From G051132615 sp051132615 (GTDB lineage: Bacteria > Pseudomonadota > Gammaproteobacteria > Burkholderiales > Neisseriaceae): DNA of 64,000 bases. Shown here one piece after another: positions 46,607-57,100 of the stretch. The stretch is from positions 3,135,544 through 3,199,543 of the forward strand of contig NZ_CP152375.1 of NCBI RefSeq assembly GCF_051132615.1. Reading direction: 5' to 3'. Every line of letters starts with the position of its first letter. Position 1 is the stretch's first letter. The notes below the pieces were generated by a model that had not been told where the DNA came from, did not search any database, and saw nothing but the letters and a program-made list of their open reading frames with translations. Position numbers and translations under genes: made by a program.

Positions 46607-48214
46607 TTATTTATTAAAAAAACCATTATTTTTAAATAATAGTTTTTTAAATGCCAAACTTCGAACAAAAATATTCAATGGTACAGGTCGACCAAAATAG
46701 TAACCTTGCTGTACTTTTATGCCATACTCTTTTAATTTTTCTGCTTGCTCAATTGTTTCAACCCCCTCAGCGATACAATCTAAATTAAACTTAGCAGCAA
46801 TACTGATGATGCTCTCCAACAGAACGGTTGAAAAGGAATCTGTTTCAATTTTACTCACAAAATATCGATCTATTTTTAAGAAGTTCACAGAAAACTCGTT
46901 CAGATAAGATAAATTAGAATTACCCATCCCAAAATCATCTAATGCAACAGCAACATTCATTTTTTTTAACTCATGAAAAACAGCTAAAGTCATATCTGTT
47001 TTTTCAATGAGTTCTCTTTCTGTAATTTCAATCGTTAATTGCAAAGGAGCTGGCTGCATAACGTCAATAAATTTTTGACAATCGTTCACTAACTCAAAAT
47101 TCAGACAATGAGAAGGTGAAATATTAAAAGCAATATGAAAGCCTGGAGGTATGGCATTTTTATAAGGTTTTAGATAATTGCCGACTTGCTCCATTAAGAC
47201 TTGTGTAATGGGTACAATCAAATTAAATTTTTCAGCTAAAGGAATAAAATTATTAGGCAAAATCATTCCTGCTGTTGGGTGTATCCAGCGAATCAACACC
47301 TCCACACCAATAATTTGATGACTATCCGAAGAAACCAACGGTTGTACATAAGGCACAAACTCCCTATGTTTAATGGCATGCTTTAACATTGTTTCAGGGG
47401 AGAAAGATTTGTGCACGGTCGATTTAGCAATAAAGGCACAAAATAAAGAAGCAATCACAACAAGAAAAAGATGGGCTTTAAAACGATAAAATATATATGT
47501 AAAAATATCATTACGGTTAAATCCAGAAACAACCGTTAAGCCATTATTCACTGTTGAATTGATACGCGAAGCATAATAAAGAGGGACAGAATGATGATCA
47601 GTGTAATAACGCCCTTGGCTATCTATACCTTTTTCATACAAATACATGACCGTTTTTTCTTTAGAGTCAGATGTATAAAAAAACTTCAACATTGTTTGTT
47701 TATCTATCGTAATTAAAATACGTTTATCTTTAAATAACTCATCTGCTGTTTTATTTTGATATTCAAATACCAACACAGCCCTATTTGATAGAATAGTTCT
47801 ATCAAATAACGAAATATTTCGATTCCCTATAAATTTTTGCGCCAATTTCCTTTTATCTGTTGAGTTTAAGTAAGACGAACAATAGACATAATCATCTTTA
47901 ACAAAAGAAATTGAACGAAATGTAGGCAGTTGAATCACCACCTGACGTAAAGCTGGGGCACTAGAAGAACAATCATCATTAAGAAGAGGCGTCAGTAATT
48001 TTGATACATCATTTGCTAAGCTTAGCGCATGTTCAAACTCTGTGATTGTTTTTTCCGCGGAGTTTAGAGAAATTTCCTTTAAATCAACATAAGCAGTATA
48101 AAATATCCCACTTATACCCGTTAAAAATACGATAAAAAATATAATGAAGTGCGTCTTACCGTTTAATAACTTATTTGACTTAAATGCCAGTTCTTGTTCA
48201 TATTTTTCTGCCAT
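46607..48214 (-). CDS. CSS-motif cyclic-di-GMP phosphodiesterase (EAL)
   Basis: This 535-residue membrane protein has helices at about 22-42 and 246-265 that enclose a periplasmic domain with the CSS motif (DCSSS at 81-85, and YCSS at 111-114). The cytoplasmic EAL domain covers about 275-525 and keeps the catalytic signature: EVLIRW, FNISPS, EITEREL, DDFGMGNSNL, KIDR, AEGVET and QGYYFGRP. It should hydrolyse c-di-GMP, with activity tuned by disulphide formation in the CSS domain as in E. coli PdeB/PdeC. It is a single gene. With three adhesins in the window it may influence surface attachment. Confidence 0.93.
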   Translation of the reverse strand: MAEKYEQELAFKSNKLLNGKTHFIIFFIVFLTGISGIFYTAYVDLKEISLNSAEKTITEFEHALSLANDVSKLLTPLLNDDCSSSAPALRQVVIQLPTFRSISFVKDDYVYCSSYLNSTDKRKLAQKFIGNRNISLFDRTILSNRAVLVFEYQNKTADELFKDKRILITIDKQTMLKFFYTSDSKEKTVMYLYEKGIDSQGRYYTDHHSVPLYYASRINSTVNNGLTVVSGFNRNDIFTYIFYRFKAHLFLVVIASLFCAFIAKSTVHKSFSPETMLKHAIKHREFVPYVQPLVSSDSHQIIGVEVLIRWIHPTAGMILPNNFIPLAEKFNLIVPITQVLMEQVGNYLKPYKNAIPPGFHIAFNISPSHCLNFELVNDCQKFIDVMQPAPLQLTIEITERELIEKTDMTLAVFHELKKMNVAVALDDFGMGNSNLSYLNEFSVNFLKIDRYFVSKIETDSFSTVLLESIISIAAKFNLDCIAEGVETIEQAEKLKEYGIKVQQGYYFGRPVPLNIFVRSLAFKKLLFKNNGFFNK

Positions 48215-48517
48215 TGTCAGTAACCTCGAAGCGAAAACACCAAATAATTTAAATATTCTTTATTAATCGCTTTAAAAACATAAAAAAACCATGGCTTTTA
48301 TGTAAATATAAAATATTAATTTTAAAAGTGCCGATACAAATTCTGAGCAATTATATACAAAATTTAATATCCAGATAAATAATAATTTCACTATTTACAT
48401 ATACAAATCATCATCTTTTTTAATTTAAAAAATACTATTTAAATTTTCTTAAAAAAAAACTATATAACGAATATTCAAACACATTATTTTTTATGCTGAT
48501 TAATTTTCAATTAGGGT
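48215..48517. other. AT-rich leader region between the EAL gene and the btu operon
   Basis: About 300 bases, AT-rich and noncoding, that should contain the promoter of the EAL gene on the minus strand. No repeat or hairpin stands out. Confidence 0.4.
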
Positions 48518-48560
48518 TTGATTTCAATCAAATGAATAACCTCACTCTTGCTCTTATAAT
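48518..48560 (+). promoter_or_regulatory. FNR-type promoter of the cobalamin uptake operon
   Basis: TTGATTTCAATCAA (48518-48531) matches the FNR consensus TTGAT-N4-ATCAA exactly. A TATAAT -10 follows at 48555-48560. If transcription starts at 48566-48567 the box centre is at about -42, the class II activator position. No -35 is apparent, as is normal for such promoters. Confidence 0.7.
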
Positions 48561-48570
48561 GCCCTCACCT

Positions 48571-48738
48571 AAAGGTGTTTTAAAGAGTATAAGTGCTTTT
48601 TAAAATGAAACGGGAAACTGGTGCAAAACCAGTACTGCCCCCGCAACGGTAAAACTCATTTCAATACTGCTATATCACGCCACTGTTTTTATAATGGGAA
48701 GGCATAGTTTGTAGAGTCAAGTCCGGAGACCGGCCTTA
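48571..48738 (+). ncRNA. Cobalamin riboswitch
   Basis: The leader contains AAACTGGTGCAAAACCAGTA followed by CTGCCCCCGCAACGGTAA, the classic conserved core of adenosylcobalamin riboswitches. GCCACTG, GGGAAGG and the B12 box-like AAGTCCGGAGACCGGCC follow downstream. Coenzyme B12 should switch off the operon it precedes. The next gene is a TonB-dependent receptor, then BtuF, BtuC and BtuD. Confidence 0.95.
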
Positions 48739-48744
48739 TGGATA

Positions 48745-48773
48745 ACATAAATTTTTATCCTAAAAATTTATGT
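48745..48773 (+). promoter_or_regulatory. Hairpin in the riboswitch expression platform
   Basis: ACATAAATTTTTA and its exact complement form a 13-bp stem with a TCC loop directly after the B12 box. A second small stem ATCGC/GCGAT lies at about 48790-48810. These could be the terminator or antisequestor parts of the switch; no clean U-run follows. Confidence 0.5.
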
Positions 48774-48898
48774 GTTTATTTGTATGGAGCATCGCGGGGA
48801 AGCGATCTGGACAAATGTCATGTGTACATCTTTGGCTGTCTTAATCTTTCTCTGACACTCCCTAATTTTATTTTTTGATAAAACATGAGTGCCAATTA

Positions 48899-51043
48899 AT
48901 GAAACCAACACAATTTGCCTTATCTTTAATTGCAGCATCTATTTGCTCTTTTAGCACAGCAGCAGAAACGGATACAGCAATAATAGACGATATTATTGTC
49001 ACCACCACTGCACGTGATGAAATGCGAAAAAAATCAACTTCCACAACTCAAGTAATCAATCAAGCACAAATTGAACGATCTGGTGCCAATGACTTAACAG
49101 AACTTCTGGCCCAAAATGGTGTCGGTTTTTTTAGTGAATGGACACCCGGTCAGACCTCTATCAATATCAGAGGTGCCGCAACAGACGGTCAGGGTAAAGA
49201 TTTTAAAGGGCAAATTCTGGTGTTGATTGATGGGCGCAGAGCAGGAAGTGCCAATTTATCTAAATTGTCCCCTTCTGATATTTACCGTATTGAAGTAGTC
49301 CGAGGCCCCGGCTCCGTTATTTATGGTAGTCAAGCCATGGGTGGTGTGATTAATATTATTTTAAAAAATGGGCATAATACCAATGGCGGTAAATTATCTT
49401 TTTCTACTGGTTCTTGGGGGCTGGCACAAGGACACGCTCAGTACGGATGGGAAAGTGAAGATGGCAAACTAAGTGCTTATCTTGGTTTAAATGCAGGAAC
49501 ACGTGACTCATACAAAGCGGGTAAAAATGGTACAAAACAGCAAAACACAGGTTGGGAGCGCTATGGTGCCACAGGTGCATTCGGTTGGCGTGTTTCAGAT
49601 CAAGATCAATTGGATCTAACACTTAGGACAGACGGGATTTATCATGTAGGCTTTCGCGGATCCAGTGCCAATTACCATGCAACAGAAGATCGTTATAATG
49701 AATCAGCAGATTTAATCTGGCAGCACGGACAACAAGACGAGGACAATTTAAGATGGAAAGCACATGGTTACTGGGTAAAAGATGTAGATGACTTTAAATG
49801 GGCATCACCTACGACAGCAAAAACCAGCTTAGATCATAATAAACGCAAGCTTTCTATTGCGGGTATCAAGCTACAACCTATATTTAACCCATTTGAAAGC
49901 AATGAATTGCTATTAGGCTTTGATGCGGAAAAAAGTTGGCTTCGTTCAGACAGAAAACGTATTGGTTTAAATGGTGCCTCAATAAGTCAAGTTGCACCTT
50001 TTGATAATAATCAAACAGAAAAAGTATTTGGTTTTTATGCTGAAGACACGCAAAAATTATTTGATGACCGTCTGATTTTGCGTTCAGGTGTTCGTTATAC
50101 ACATGGGAAAACCAGCTACGATGCAACGCCCAATCTTAAAAACCAATTAACAGGTAGTGCCAACTATCATAAAACCACATGGAGCTTTGGCGCCAATTAT
50201 CAAGTGAACTCTTTACTGAATTTACGCTCAAGTATTGCAACGGGTTTTCGCTCTCCCACCTCATCTGAACTGGGCGCAGATTATACAACCTTAGCAGGTT
50301 CACAAATTTATGGTAATCGCTCTTTAAAACCTGAAACAAACCAACAGGTTGAAATTGGTGCCACACTGACAGATTCTAAATGGCGAATAGACTTGGCTTT
50401 ATTTGAAAATAAAATAAAAGACCGTATCATCACTATCCCCAGAGCCAATTCTGTTGGTGGTGTGACCGTATCAGATTACATAAACAACCCTGGTGATGTT
50501 GTGGTGCATGGCCTTGAAATCAATAGTCAATTTACTTTAGATCGTCTATTAAATATCCAAAATGGCTGGAATTGGAGTGTACTCTTAAATGGTTCTTGGA
50601 ACTTTCATATGAAGGACAAAGGGGTATCATCTGAACGAAATACAGACAAACCACAACGCATGTATCGATACCAAGCTTCCGTAACCAACCAATTTGGCCA
50701 AAACAACGCCCGTTTTCCATGGAATATTCAATTAAATGGTATTTTACGTGGTCCAATGTGGTATGACACAGAAGAAAAGCTGATTGCCTCTGCTGAACCA
50801 AGCAGCAGTTATATTCACCGTAAATCACCATTTTGGGTATGGAATTTAAGAGGAGAAGTAGAAGCCACCAAACAACTGAGTTTTTATGCAGAAGTGACAA
50901 ATCTATTTAATAAAAATGAACACCCTATTTTTATTGCCCTTGATAAACAGCCTTATCTATTACAGCCCTCTTCTTCTAATGGTGGTTTGGGCACATCCAT
51001 GCCCGGTAGAGCATTTAATGTTGGGGTAAATTATTATTTCTAA
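48899..51043 (+). CDS. btuB: TonB-dependent vitamin B12 (cobalamin) outer-membrane receptor
   Basis: I start at the ATG of MKPTQFALSLIAASICSFS, a signal peptide cut near STAAE; the open frame begins at a TTG but not convincingly. The 714-residue protein has a TonB box-like start (DDIIVTTTARDEM), a plug domain (DLTELLAQNGVGF, VLIDGRR, RIEVVRGPGSVIYGSQAMGGVINII) and a barrel ending in NVGVNYYF. The riboswitch and BtuFCD neighbours identify cobalamin as cargo. It is about 100 residues longer than E. coli BtuB, so it may prefer a larger or different corrinoid. Confidence 0.88.
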   Translation: MKPTQFALSLIAASICSFSTAAETDTAIIDDIIVTTTARDEMRKKSTSTTQVINQAQIERSGANDLTELLAQNGVGFFSEWTPGQTSINIRGAATDGQGKDFKGQILVLIDGRRAGSANLSKLSPSDIYRIEVVRGPGSVIYGSQAMGGVINIILKNGHNTNGGKLSFSTGSWGLAQGHAQYGWESEDGKLSAYLGLNAGTRDSYKAGKNGTKQQNTGWERYGATGAFGWRVSDQDQLDLTLRTDGIYHVGFRGSSANYHATEDRYNESADLIWQHGQQDEDNLRWKAHGYWVKDVDDFKWASPTTAKTSLDHNKRKLSIAGIKLQPIFNPFESNELLLGFDAEKSWLRSDRKRIGLNGASISQVAPFDNNQTEKVFGFYAEDTQKLFDDRLILRSGVRYTHGKTSYDATPNLKNQLTGSANYHKTTWSFGANYQVNSLLNLRSSIATGFRSPTSSELGADYTTLAGSQIYGNRSLKPETNQQVEIGATLTDSKWRIDLALFENKIKDRIITIPRANSVGGVTVSDYINNPGDVVVHGLEINSQFTLDRLLNIQNGWNWSVLLNGSWNFHMKDKGVSSERNTDKPQRMYRYQASVTNQFGQNNARFPWNIQLNGILRGPMWYDTEEKLIASAEPSSSYIHRKSPFWVWNLRGEVEATKQLSFYAEVTNLFNKNEHPIFIALDKQPYLLQPSSSNGGLGTSMPGRAFNVGVNYYF

Positions 51044-51125
51044 TTATATCGTTCAATGCTTTTACTTTCTAACAGCCCTTTTTTGCCTAGGTATTCATTT
51101 TGCTCAGGCAAAACTGCCCTACACT

Positions 51126-51956
51126 GTGTTAGACAGTTTAGGGCGGCAGGTTTCAGTCAAAACACAGCCAAAAAGAATCATCACTATTTTTTCATCCAAC
51201 ACAGAAATCGTCACGGCATTAGGACTAACTGATCAAATCGTCGGTATTGATGCTTACACTTACTACCCTGATGCCATCAAAAACAAACCGAAAATAGGTG
51301 GTCGTTTAGGATTTTCATTGGATAAAATCATTCAACAACAACCTGACCTTGTTATCATGACAACAGCAAGACAAGCAACACACCAACTCATTAAACCGCT
51401 TGAAAAAATGAGTATTCCTACAGTTGTTTTAGAAAGCAGAAATATTGATGAAATACTTCAAAATATCAAATTAATTGCCCATTTAACAGGAAAAGACAAA
51501 GAAGGCCAAATTTTAATAGAACACATGCAAACTCGCTTAAAAAAAGCAACAACCAAACCTCAATCTTATAAAAAACCAAAAGTGGTTTTATTAACAGGCA
51601 AAGTGGGCAATGGTCTGCTGTTAGCCACACGGTCAAACAACTATACCGCCGATATTTTACTGAAAGCAGGCGCTATTTTGGCTTTAGATGAAAACAACAC
51701 AAACAAAACACCACAATTATCACAAATTTCACCTGAAGTTTTATTATCAACCAATCCTGATATATTACTTTATGCTGGATCGGCAAAAGATTTAGCCCAA
51801 TTATCTTCTATACCAGGTTGGCAGCAAATGAAAGCGGTCAAAAATAAAGCAGTTTATATTGTTCCCCGTTCAGAATTACTGATTCCTGGACCAAGAGTTA
51901 TTAATGGGGTCGAACGACTGGCACAACTGTTTGATCAATGGAATAGAAAACAGTGA
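51126..51956 (+). CDS. btuF: Cobalamin ABC transporter periplasmic binding protein
   Basis: This BtuF/FepB-type helical-backbone binding protein has RIITIFSSNTEIVTALGLTDQIVG, IGGRLGFSLDKIIQQQPDLVI, PTVVLESRNIDEIL and GWQQMKAVKNKAVYIV. The coordinates begin at the first conventional start (GTG at 51126), but this lacks a signal peptide. In the same frame, codons from 51030 on read into a hydrophobic segment (YFLTALFCLGIHFAQA, then KLPYTVLD) that looks like a signal peptide with no ATG, GTG or TTG. Translation may start at a rare ATT, or a frameshift lies in the T-run at 51079-51084. The stop overlaps the btuC start. Confidence 0.85.
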   Translation: MLDSLGRQVSVKTQPKRIITIFSSNTEIVTALGLTDQIVGIDAYTYYPDAIKNKPKIGGRLGFSLDKIIQQQPDLVIMTTARQATHQLIKPLEKMSIPTVVLESRNIDEILQNIKLIAHLTGKDKEGQILIEHMQTRLKKATTKPQSYKKPKVVLLTGKVGNGLLLATRSNNYTADILLKAGAILALDENNTNKTPQLSQISPEVLLSTNPDILLYAGSAKDLAQLSSIPGWQQMKAVKNKAVYIVPRSELLIPGPRVINGVERLAQLFDQWNRKQ

Positions 51957-52933
51957 AAACATATTTAATTATTGCTTTTTGTTTATTTCTGGCACTTATA
52001 TTAGGGGTGTGCGCAGGCCATACTTGGTATAACCCCATAGAGGTGATTCTTGCTTTTAATCAGGAACAGTCATTATCCGCACAGTTGTTGATACAGTGGC
52101 GTTTACCCAGAGTCATCACCGCAAGCATTATTGGCTTATTACTTGGTTTAAGTGGCACCATTTTTCAAGGTGTCTTTCGTAATCCATTGGCCGAACCTTG
52201 GTTATTGGGCTCTTCTGGTGGTGCAGCAGTTGGGGCCACAATAGCCCTGCTCATTCCTTTGGGTATTTCATTAAACGTAAGTTTACCCCTATTTGCTTTT
52301 TTAGGGGCATTTGGCGCCATTATTATAGTATTGAGTATAGCAAGAATAGCAGGCTCATTAGACACCACTACTTTACTTTTAGCCGGAGTTGCTATTAGCG
52401 CTGTATTAAGTGCCATTCGTTCTTTTTTAATGATGGCCTTATCAAATGAGAGCATCAGTCTACAAGTGGTATTAAGCTGGTTATTAGGTGGCGTGCAAAC
52501 CCCCAGTTGGCCTGGCCTCATTTTGGTTACTTTCATCACAATATGCTGCTTTGCTTTAGCTTTATGGCTCAGCCAAGGTCTGGATTTACTGGGTTTGGGT
52601 GAAACCATGGCAAAAGCATTTGGTTTATCAACAACACACTTTACAATTTATGCTTTATTAATTGGTTCAGCCATTGTGGCATGTGCCGTTGCTTTAGGTG
52701 GTATAGTCGCTTTTGTTGGTTTAGCCGCGCCCCATATTGGCCGTTGGCTTTGCGGCACCAGCCATAAAAAGCTCTTACCCGTTTCTGCCACTATTGGGGC
52801 AATTATTGTGGTTGTTGCAGATGCGCTTGCGCGTAGTCTTTTGCCACCTGGGGAAATTCCTTTAGGATTAATTACGGCTTTAGCGGGCGGTCCTTTTTTT
52901 ATTATTTTACTTGCAAAACAGGCCAGAAAATGA
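51953..52933 (+). CDS. btuC: Cobalamin ABC transporter permease
   Basis: This 326-residue FecCD-family permease has about ten membrane helices. The first region has QWRLPRVITASIIGLLLGLSG, then GVFRNPLAEPWLLGSSGGAAVGA. The coupling helix region near residue 220 reads LGLGETMAKAFGLS, and GFVGLAAPH-like VAFVGLAAPHIGRWL follows. The GTG start overlaps the btuF stop by 4 bp, and its own stop overlaps the btuD start (ATGA). With BtuD it forms the importer for cobalamin in the inner membrane. Confidence 0.92.
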   Translation: MKTYLIIAFCLFLALILGVCAGHTWYNPIEVILAFNQEQSLSAQLLIQWRLPRVITASIIGLLLGLSGTIFQGVFRNPLAEPWLLGSSGGAAVGATIALLIPLGISLNVSLPLFAFLGAFGAIIIVLSIARIAGSLDTTTLLLAGVAISAVLSAIRSFLMMALSNESISLQVVLSWLLGGVQTPSWPGLILVTFITICCFALALWLSQGLDLLGLGETMAKAFGLSTTHFTIYALLIGSAIVACAVALGGIVAFVGLAAPHIGRWLCGTSHKKLLPVSATIGAIIVVVADALARSLLPPGEIPLGLITALAGGPFFIILLAKQARK

Positions 52934-53679
52934 GTTTAACCATCCAAAATGTTATTGTCCAAAAATCTGGACAAAATATCTTACAAATAGACTCTTTATC
53001 TCTTCCTCAAACAGGCTCAATTGCTTTAATTGGCCCAAATGGTGCAGGTAAATCAACTTTATTAAAAATAATGGCTGGTCTTGAATCAATCAACCAAGGA
53101 GCAGTATTATTAAACCAGCGCCCTATTCAATCATTGTCGGGGGGACAACGAGCAAGGGAAATTGGCTTTATTCCCCAGCATTTTGAGCCATGTTGGAACC
53201 AAACCGTCGAAGAGCTCATTAATTTAAGTGCTAGTCGAACCACCTCTCCCAAACAATCACAAGAACAAATATGTCATCAATTTAATTTAACGGCCTTATT
53301 AAATCACCACTGGAATACACTATCAGGTGGAGAGAGAGCCAGAGTTTTATCTGCAATGGCTTTAGCTGGCAACCCACCTATTTTATTTGCGGATGAACCC
53401 GGAGCAGCTTTAGATATCAAACACCGTTTACAAATCATCAACTCTTTTAGCCAACGTGCACACGATCATTTAGTTGTCGTTTGTTTACACGAGCTGGATT
53501 TGGCTTTTCGCTTTTTTGATCAAGTTATCCTATTGGAAAAAGGTCAAATGACTTTTTATGGTTCATCTAAAAGCCTACTGCATAGTGCTCAATTAGATCA
53601 GGCTTTTGATGTTGTATTTGAACGTATTTTTATTGAAGATGGATACCATTTACTCCACGCCAAAAAATTTAATATATAA
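52930..53679 (+). CDS. btuD: Cobalamin ABC transporter ATP-binding protein
   Basis: This 249-residue ATPase has Walker A GPNGAGKST, signature LSGGERARVLSAMALA, Walker B ILFADEPGAALD and the H-loop CLHE. It is of the FepC/BtuD type. It overlaps btuC by 4 bp and ends the riboswitch-controlled operon. No intrinsic terminator is seen in the AT-rich 470 bp that follow. Confidence 0.92.
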   Translation: MSLTIQNVIVQKSGQNILQIDSLSLPQTGSIALIGPNGAGKSTLLKIMAGLESINQGAVLLNQRPIQSLSGGQRAREIGFIPQHFEPCWNQTVEELINLSASRTTSPKQSQEQICHQFNLTALLNHHWNTLSGGERARVLSAMALAGNPPILFADEPGAALDIKHRLQIINSFSQRAHDHLVVVCLHELDLAFRFFDQVILLEKGQMTFYGSSKSLLHSAQLDQAFDVVFERIFIEDGYHLLHAKKFNI

Positions 53680-54150
53680 AAATTTATTTAATTTAATCAA
53701 AATTAATCAATACCAAGTTTGTTAATTTTGATTAAATGTCAGAATTAAACAACAATATTAAAGTTTAAATATTAAATCATCCCCACAAATTCATTAATAT
53801 TAATTTATAATAAAACATAAAAATTCTCAATATTTAATTAAATAAATATCATTCAAACATTTAGAAATAAAATCCTTAGAAAACATTACACTATAAAAAA
53901 CATAATAAAAACATCAAAACAAATGAATAATTCAAAATGAATATAGAAAAATTATAGAAAAATAAAAATGATACATTTTTACTATCAAATCAATAATTTT
54001 AATTATTCAACATAAAAAATCATCCAATTTAAAATGTAAGCTAATGTAAATTAACATAATATGTTGTCATCCTTATATGGCTTTATTTTTTAATGTAATA
54101 TAATTACTCCTAATATTTTTATTTTAAACTTACATAAATTTACGTCAACC
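53680..54150. other. AT-rich intergenic region upstream of AT2
   Basis: About 470 bp very rich in A and T with no reading frame. A TATAAT at 54099-54104 could be the -10 of the AT2 promoter, though no -35 fits. No clear terminator of the btu operon is present. The composition resembles the region before AT3. Confidence 0.45.
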
Positions 54151-57100
54151 ATGATGAAATCACCTAAAAAGCTTAATAAACATACCAAAGGCTCTCTTAA
54201 CCTAAAAAGAAAGCTTATTGTTTTAGGCATCGCAACATTACCATTGCCCTCATATGCGGCAGATTCATTTTGGAACAACAGTACGGAAGATAATCAATTT
54301 TTTAATGAAAATAATTGGGACACCAATACGACACCAAATCTAGAAGGTAATCTTTATATTAACGATACTGCAGGGCAAACGGTTGAATTAATATTTGATG
54401 ATACAAACCATACAGGAGTTAACGGAGACTCATCCTCCACTCTTTACATTGGATCAGGGACGGGCAATACAGCAGATATAGAAATTGATTATCAACGAGA
54501 TGACGATTCCAATTCTAGTTATCCAGGAGATGCTTATATAGCCGGCTCAATGGCAGTTGGTACAAATGGAGGCAAAGGTACCGTAACGTATGAATATGAT
54601 CGAGAACGCTCAGCTAGAATACAATTATATGGTAGCTTAAATATTGGTTCTGGTTTAAACAGTAATGGCACAGTTACACTGATTGGTTCAGGCAAAACTT
54701 CAGCAGAGCAATTTATGAGTTATTCAGCTTTAACTACCTCTGCTCTTCATATTGGCACAAATGGTGGGACGGGTACATTAAATATAGATGGTAGCAGTAT
54801 ACAATCTGATGACCAATACTATCAGGGTGAGCCTGACCGATATGCCTTTTCTTTAGGAAATGGTTTAAACAATGGTGTGCGTAGCAATGGAACAATGAAC
54901 GTTTTAAATGGTGGAAAAGCAGCTATAGCCTTACAGGCTATATATGAAGACACTTCCTCTATTATTGGACATGATGGGGGCTATGGTACGTTAAATGTGT
55001 CAGGTACTAAAGTTGAAAATGGAGAATTTTTACAAAGTAGAATCTACTTTGGAAATGGTCTTGAAGTTGGCAATGGCAATGGTAGTATTGGTTCAATTAA
55101 TGTGCTTAATGGTGGCCTATTAAATACCATGTCTCCAAGAATTAATTACGACTCAAATACATCTGCTTACTTAGGGATTAATGGTGGTAATGGTTCAGTA
55201 CTGGTCTCAGGTGCAGGCAGTATCTGGCAAGTATCTGGCCGAACAGAAGTTCAAGCAGAAATTCCAGCAGAATACAACGAAATTGGTGAGCTACATATTG
55301 GTGAAAGTGGTATTGGCAATTTAACCATTGCGAATGCTGGTATCGTGTCTATTGGTCGCACAGGATATGAATATAATCAGAATGGAAATGGGGGTGGGGG
55401 TGTATCACCCATTTTTGATAACTCTATACTAGGAAAAGTCTACTTAGGTGTGCAAACAAATGGTACGGGTACATTAAATTTTGGCGCAGCGGAAGGACAA
55501 GCAGCCCAAGCGGTAGGCACTTTAGAGGCTAAGTCTGTTATCTTTGGTGCAGGACAAGGTTCTGTCGTATTCAATCATACCGATCAAACAGGTAACTACA
55601 GCTTTGATACAGAGCTGGTGAGCAGCACTGCTGGTCAAGGCACCATTAAAAACATCAACGGGGTCACCCTATTTAATACCGATCAAACAAACTTTTCAGG
55701 TAAAACCGATATTGTTGGGGGCACCTTTGTTGCCAACAGCACCTTAGGTGGAACCGTTTCTGTGTCTTCTCAAGGCACTTTAGCAGGTATCGGCTCTGTG
55801 GGCAGCACCACATTACACAGTGGAGGCAATATCGCTCCGGGAGAATATGGCTCTTCTGCTCCAGCAACCCTCACCATTGATGGTGACTTGACTACTCAAG
55901 CAGGTTCCACTTATACCACCAATATCACAACCGATACTTCATTAGCCTCACCTTATGTAGCCGATGTTATTTTGGTTAATGGTGATGCTTATTTAAATGG
56001 TGGCACCATTAAACCCGTTGCCTCAGGTGATTTTACCCTTTATACCGAAGGCAGCCGTTGGAAAATCCTAGAAGCAACAGGCAGTGTTATTGGTCAATTT
56101 GATGGGGTACAAAAGCTGGCCTTTGTGAACTTAACCCATGACTATGATCCTCAAAATGTTTACTTAGTCGTCACTCGCAATAGTGTTGGCTTTTGTACTG
56201 AGGGCATGACAGATAACCAATGTTCTGTAGGTAAAGATATTGAAGAACAAGGTGATGGCGATATTTATGACCTGATCACCTCACAACAAACCATAGAAGA
56301 TGCAAAAAATGCCTTTGATCAGTTGTCAGGAGAAATCCATGCTTCAGCTAAAGGAGCATTACTGGAGGACAGTCGTTTCTTAAGAGAAGCCATCAATAAA
56401 CGCTTACAAAGCAGCAGTAATGGTGTTTGGGTTCACACCTTTGGCTCATGGGGTAAGTTTAAAGGCAATGATAATGCAGCAGATTTAAAACGAGATATAG
56501 GTGGTTTCTTCCTAGGAGCAGACAAACAGTTAGGAGAACAATGGCAAGTAGGCTTTATGGGCGGTTACAGTAGAGCGGAGCTTGATGTAGACAACAGACA
56601 CTCAAATGCAGATAGAGATGACGCCCATATAGGTGTGTACACACAAGGACAATGGGGTAATGCTTCTGTTCGATTGGGTGCAGGTCATAGCTGGCATGAC
56701 TTCTCCACGACCCGAAACATTGAGTTTCCTGGCTTAAAAGACAGAGTCACCGCCAATTACGATGCACAAACCACACAGGTTTTTGCTGAAGGCAGCTATA
56801 AATTCCAAGTAGGCAAAACCACCGAATTAGAACCGTTTGTCAGTGGTGCTTATGTTCACTTAAAAACAGATGGTTTTACTGAAAAAGGTGGCGTAGCAAA
56901 ACTGATGAGTGACGCAGATAAGAGTGATATATTCTTCTCGACTATAGGCACAAAAGCGACGCATCAATTTGAGCTAGGCAAAGGTCAGCCAGCCAAAGTA
57001 TGGGCGAAGGCAGGTTGGCGCCATGCATTTAATCAAAAGGATACGGTTGCGAATTTAAGTTTCCAAAGTAGCGGCAAAGGATTTGAGGTTAAAGGACCCC

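Noticed and set aside
55673..55867. 64-residue antisense ORF within AT2, repeated identically within AT1 at 28829-29023
   Set aside because: Both copies lie in the duplicated segment on the strand opposite the autotransporter gene, so the repetition follows from the repeat and is no evidence of coding.
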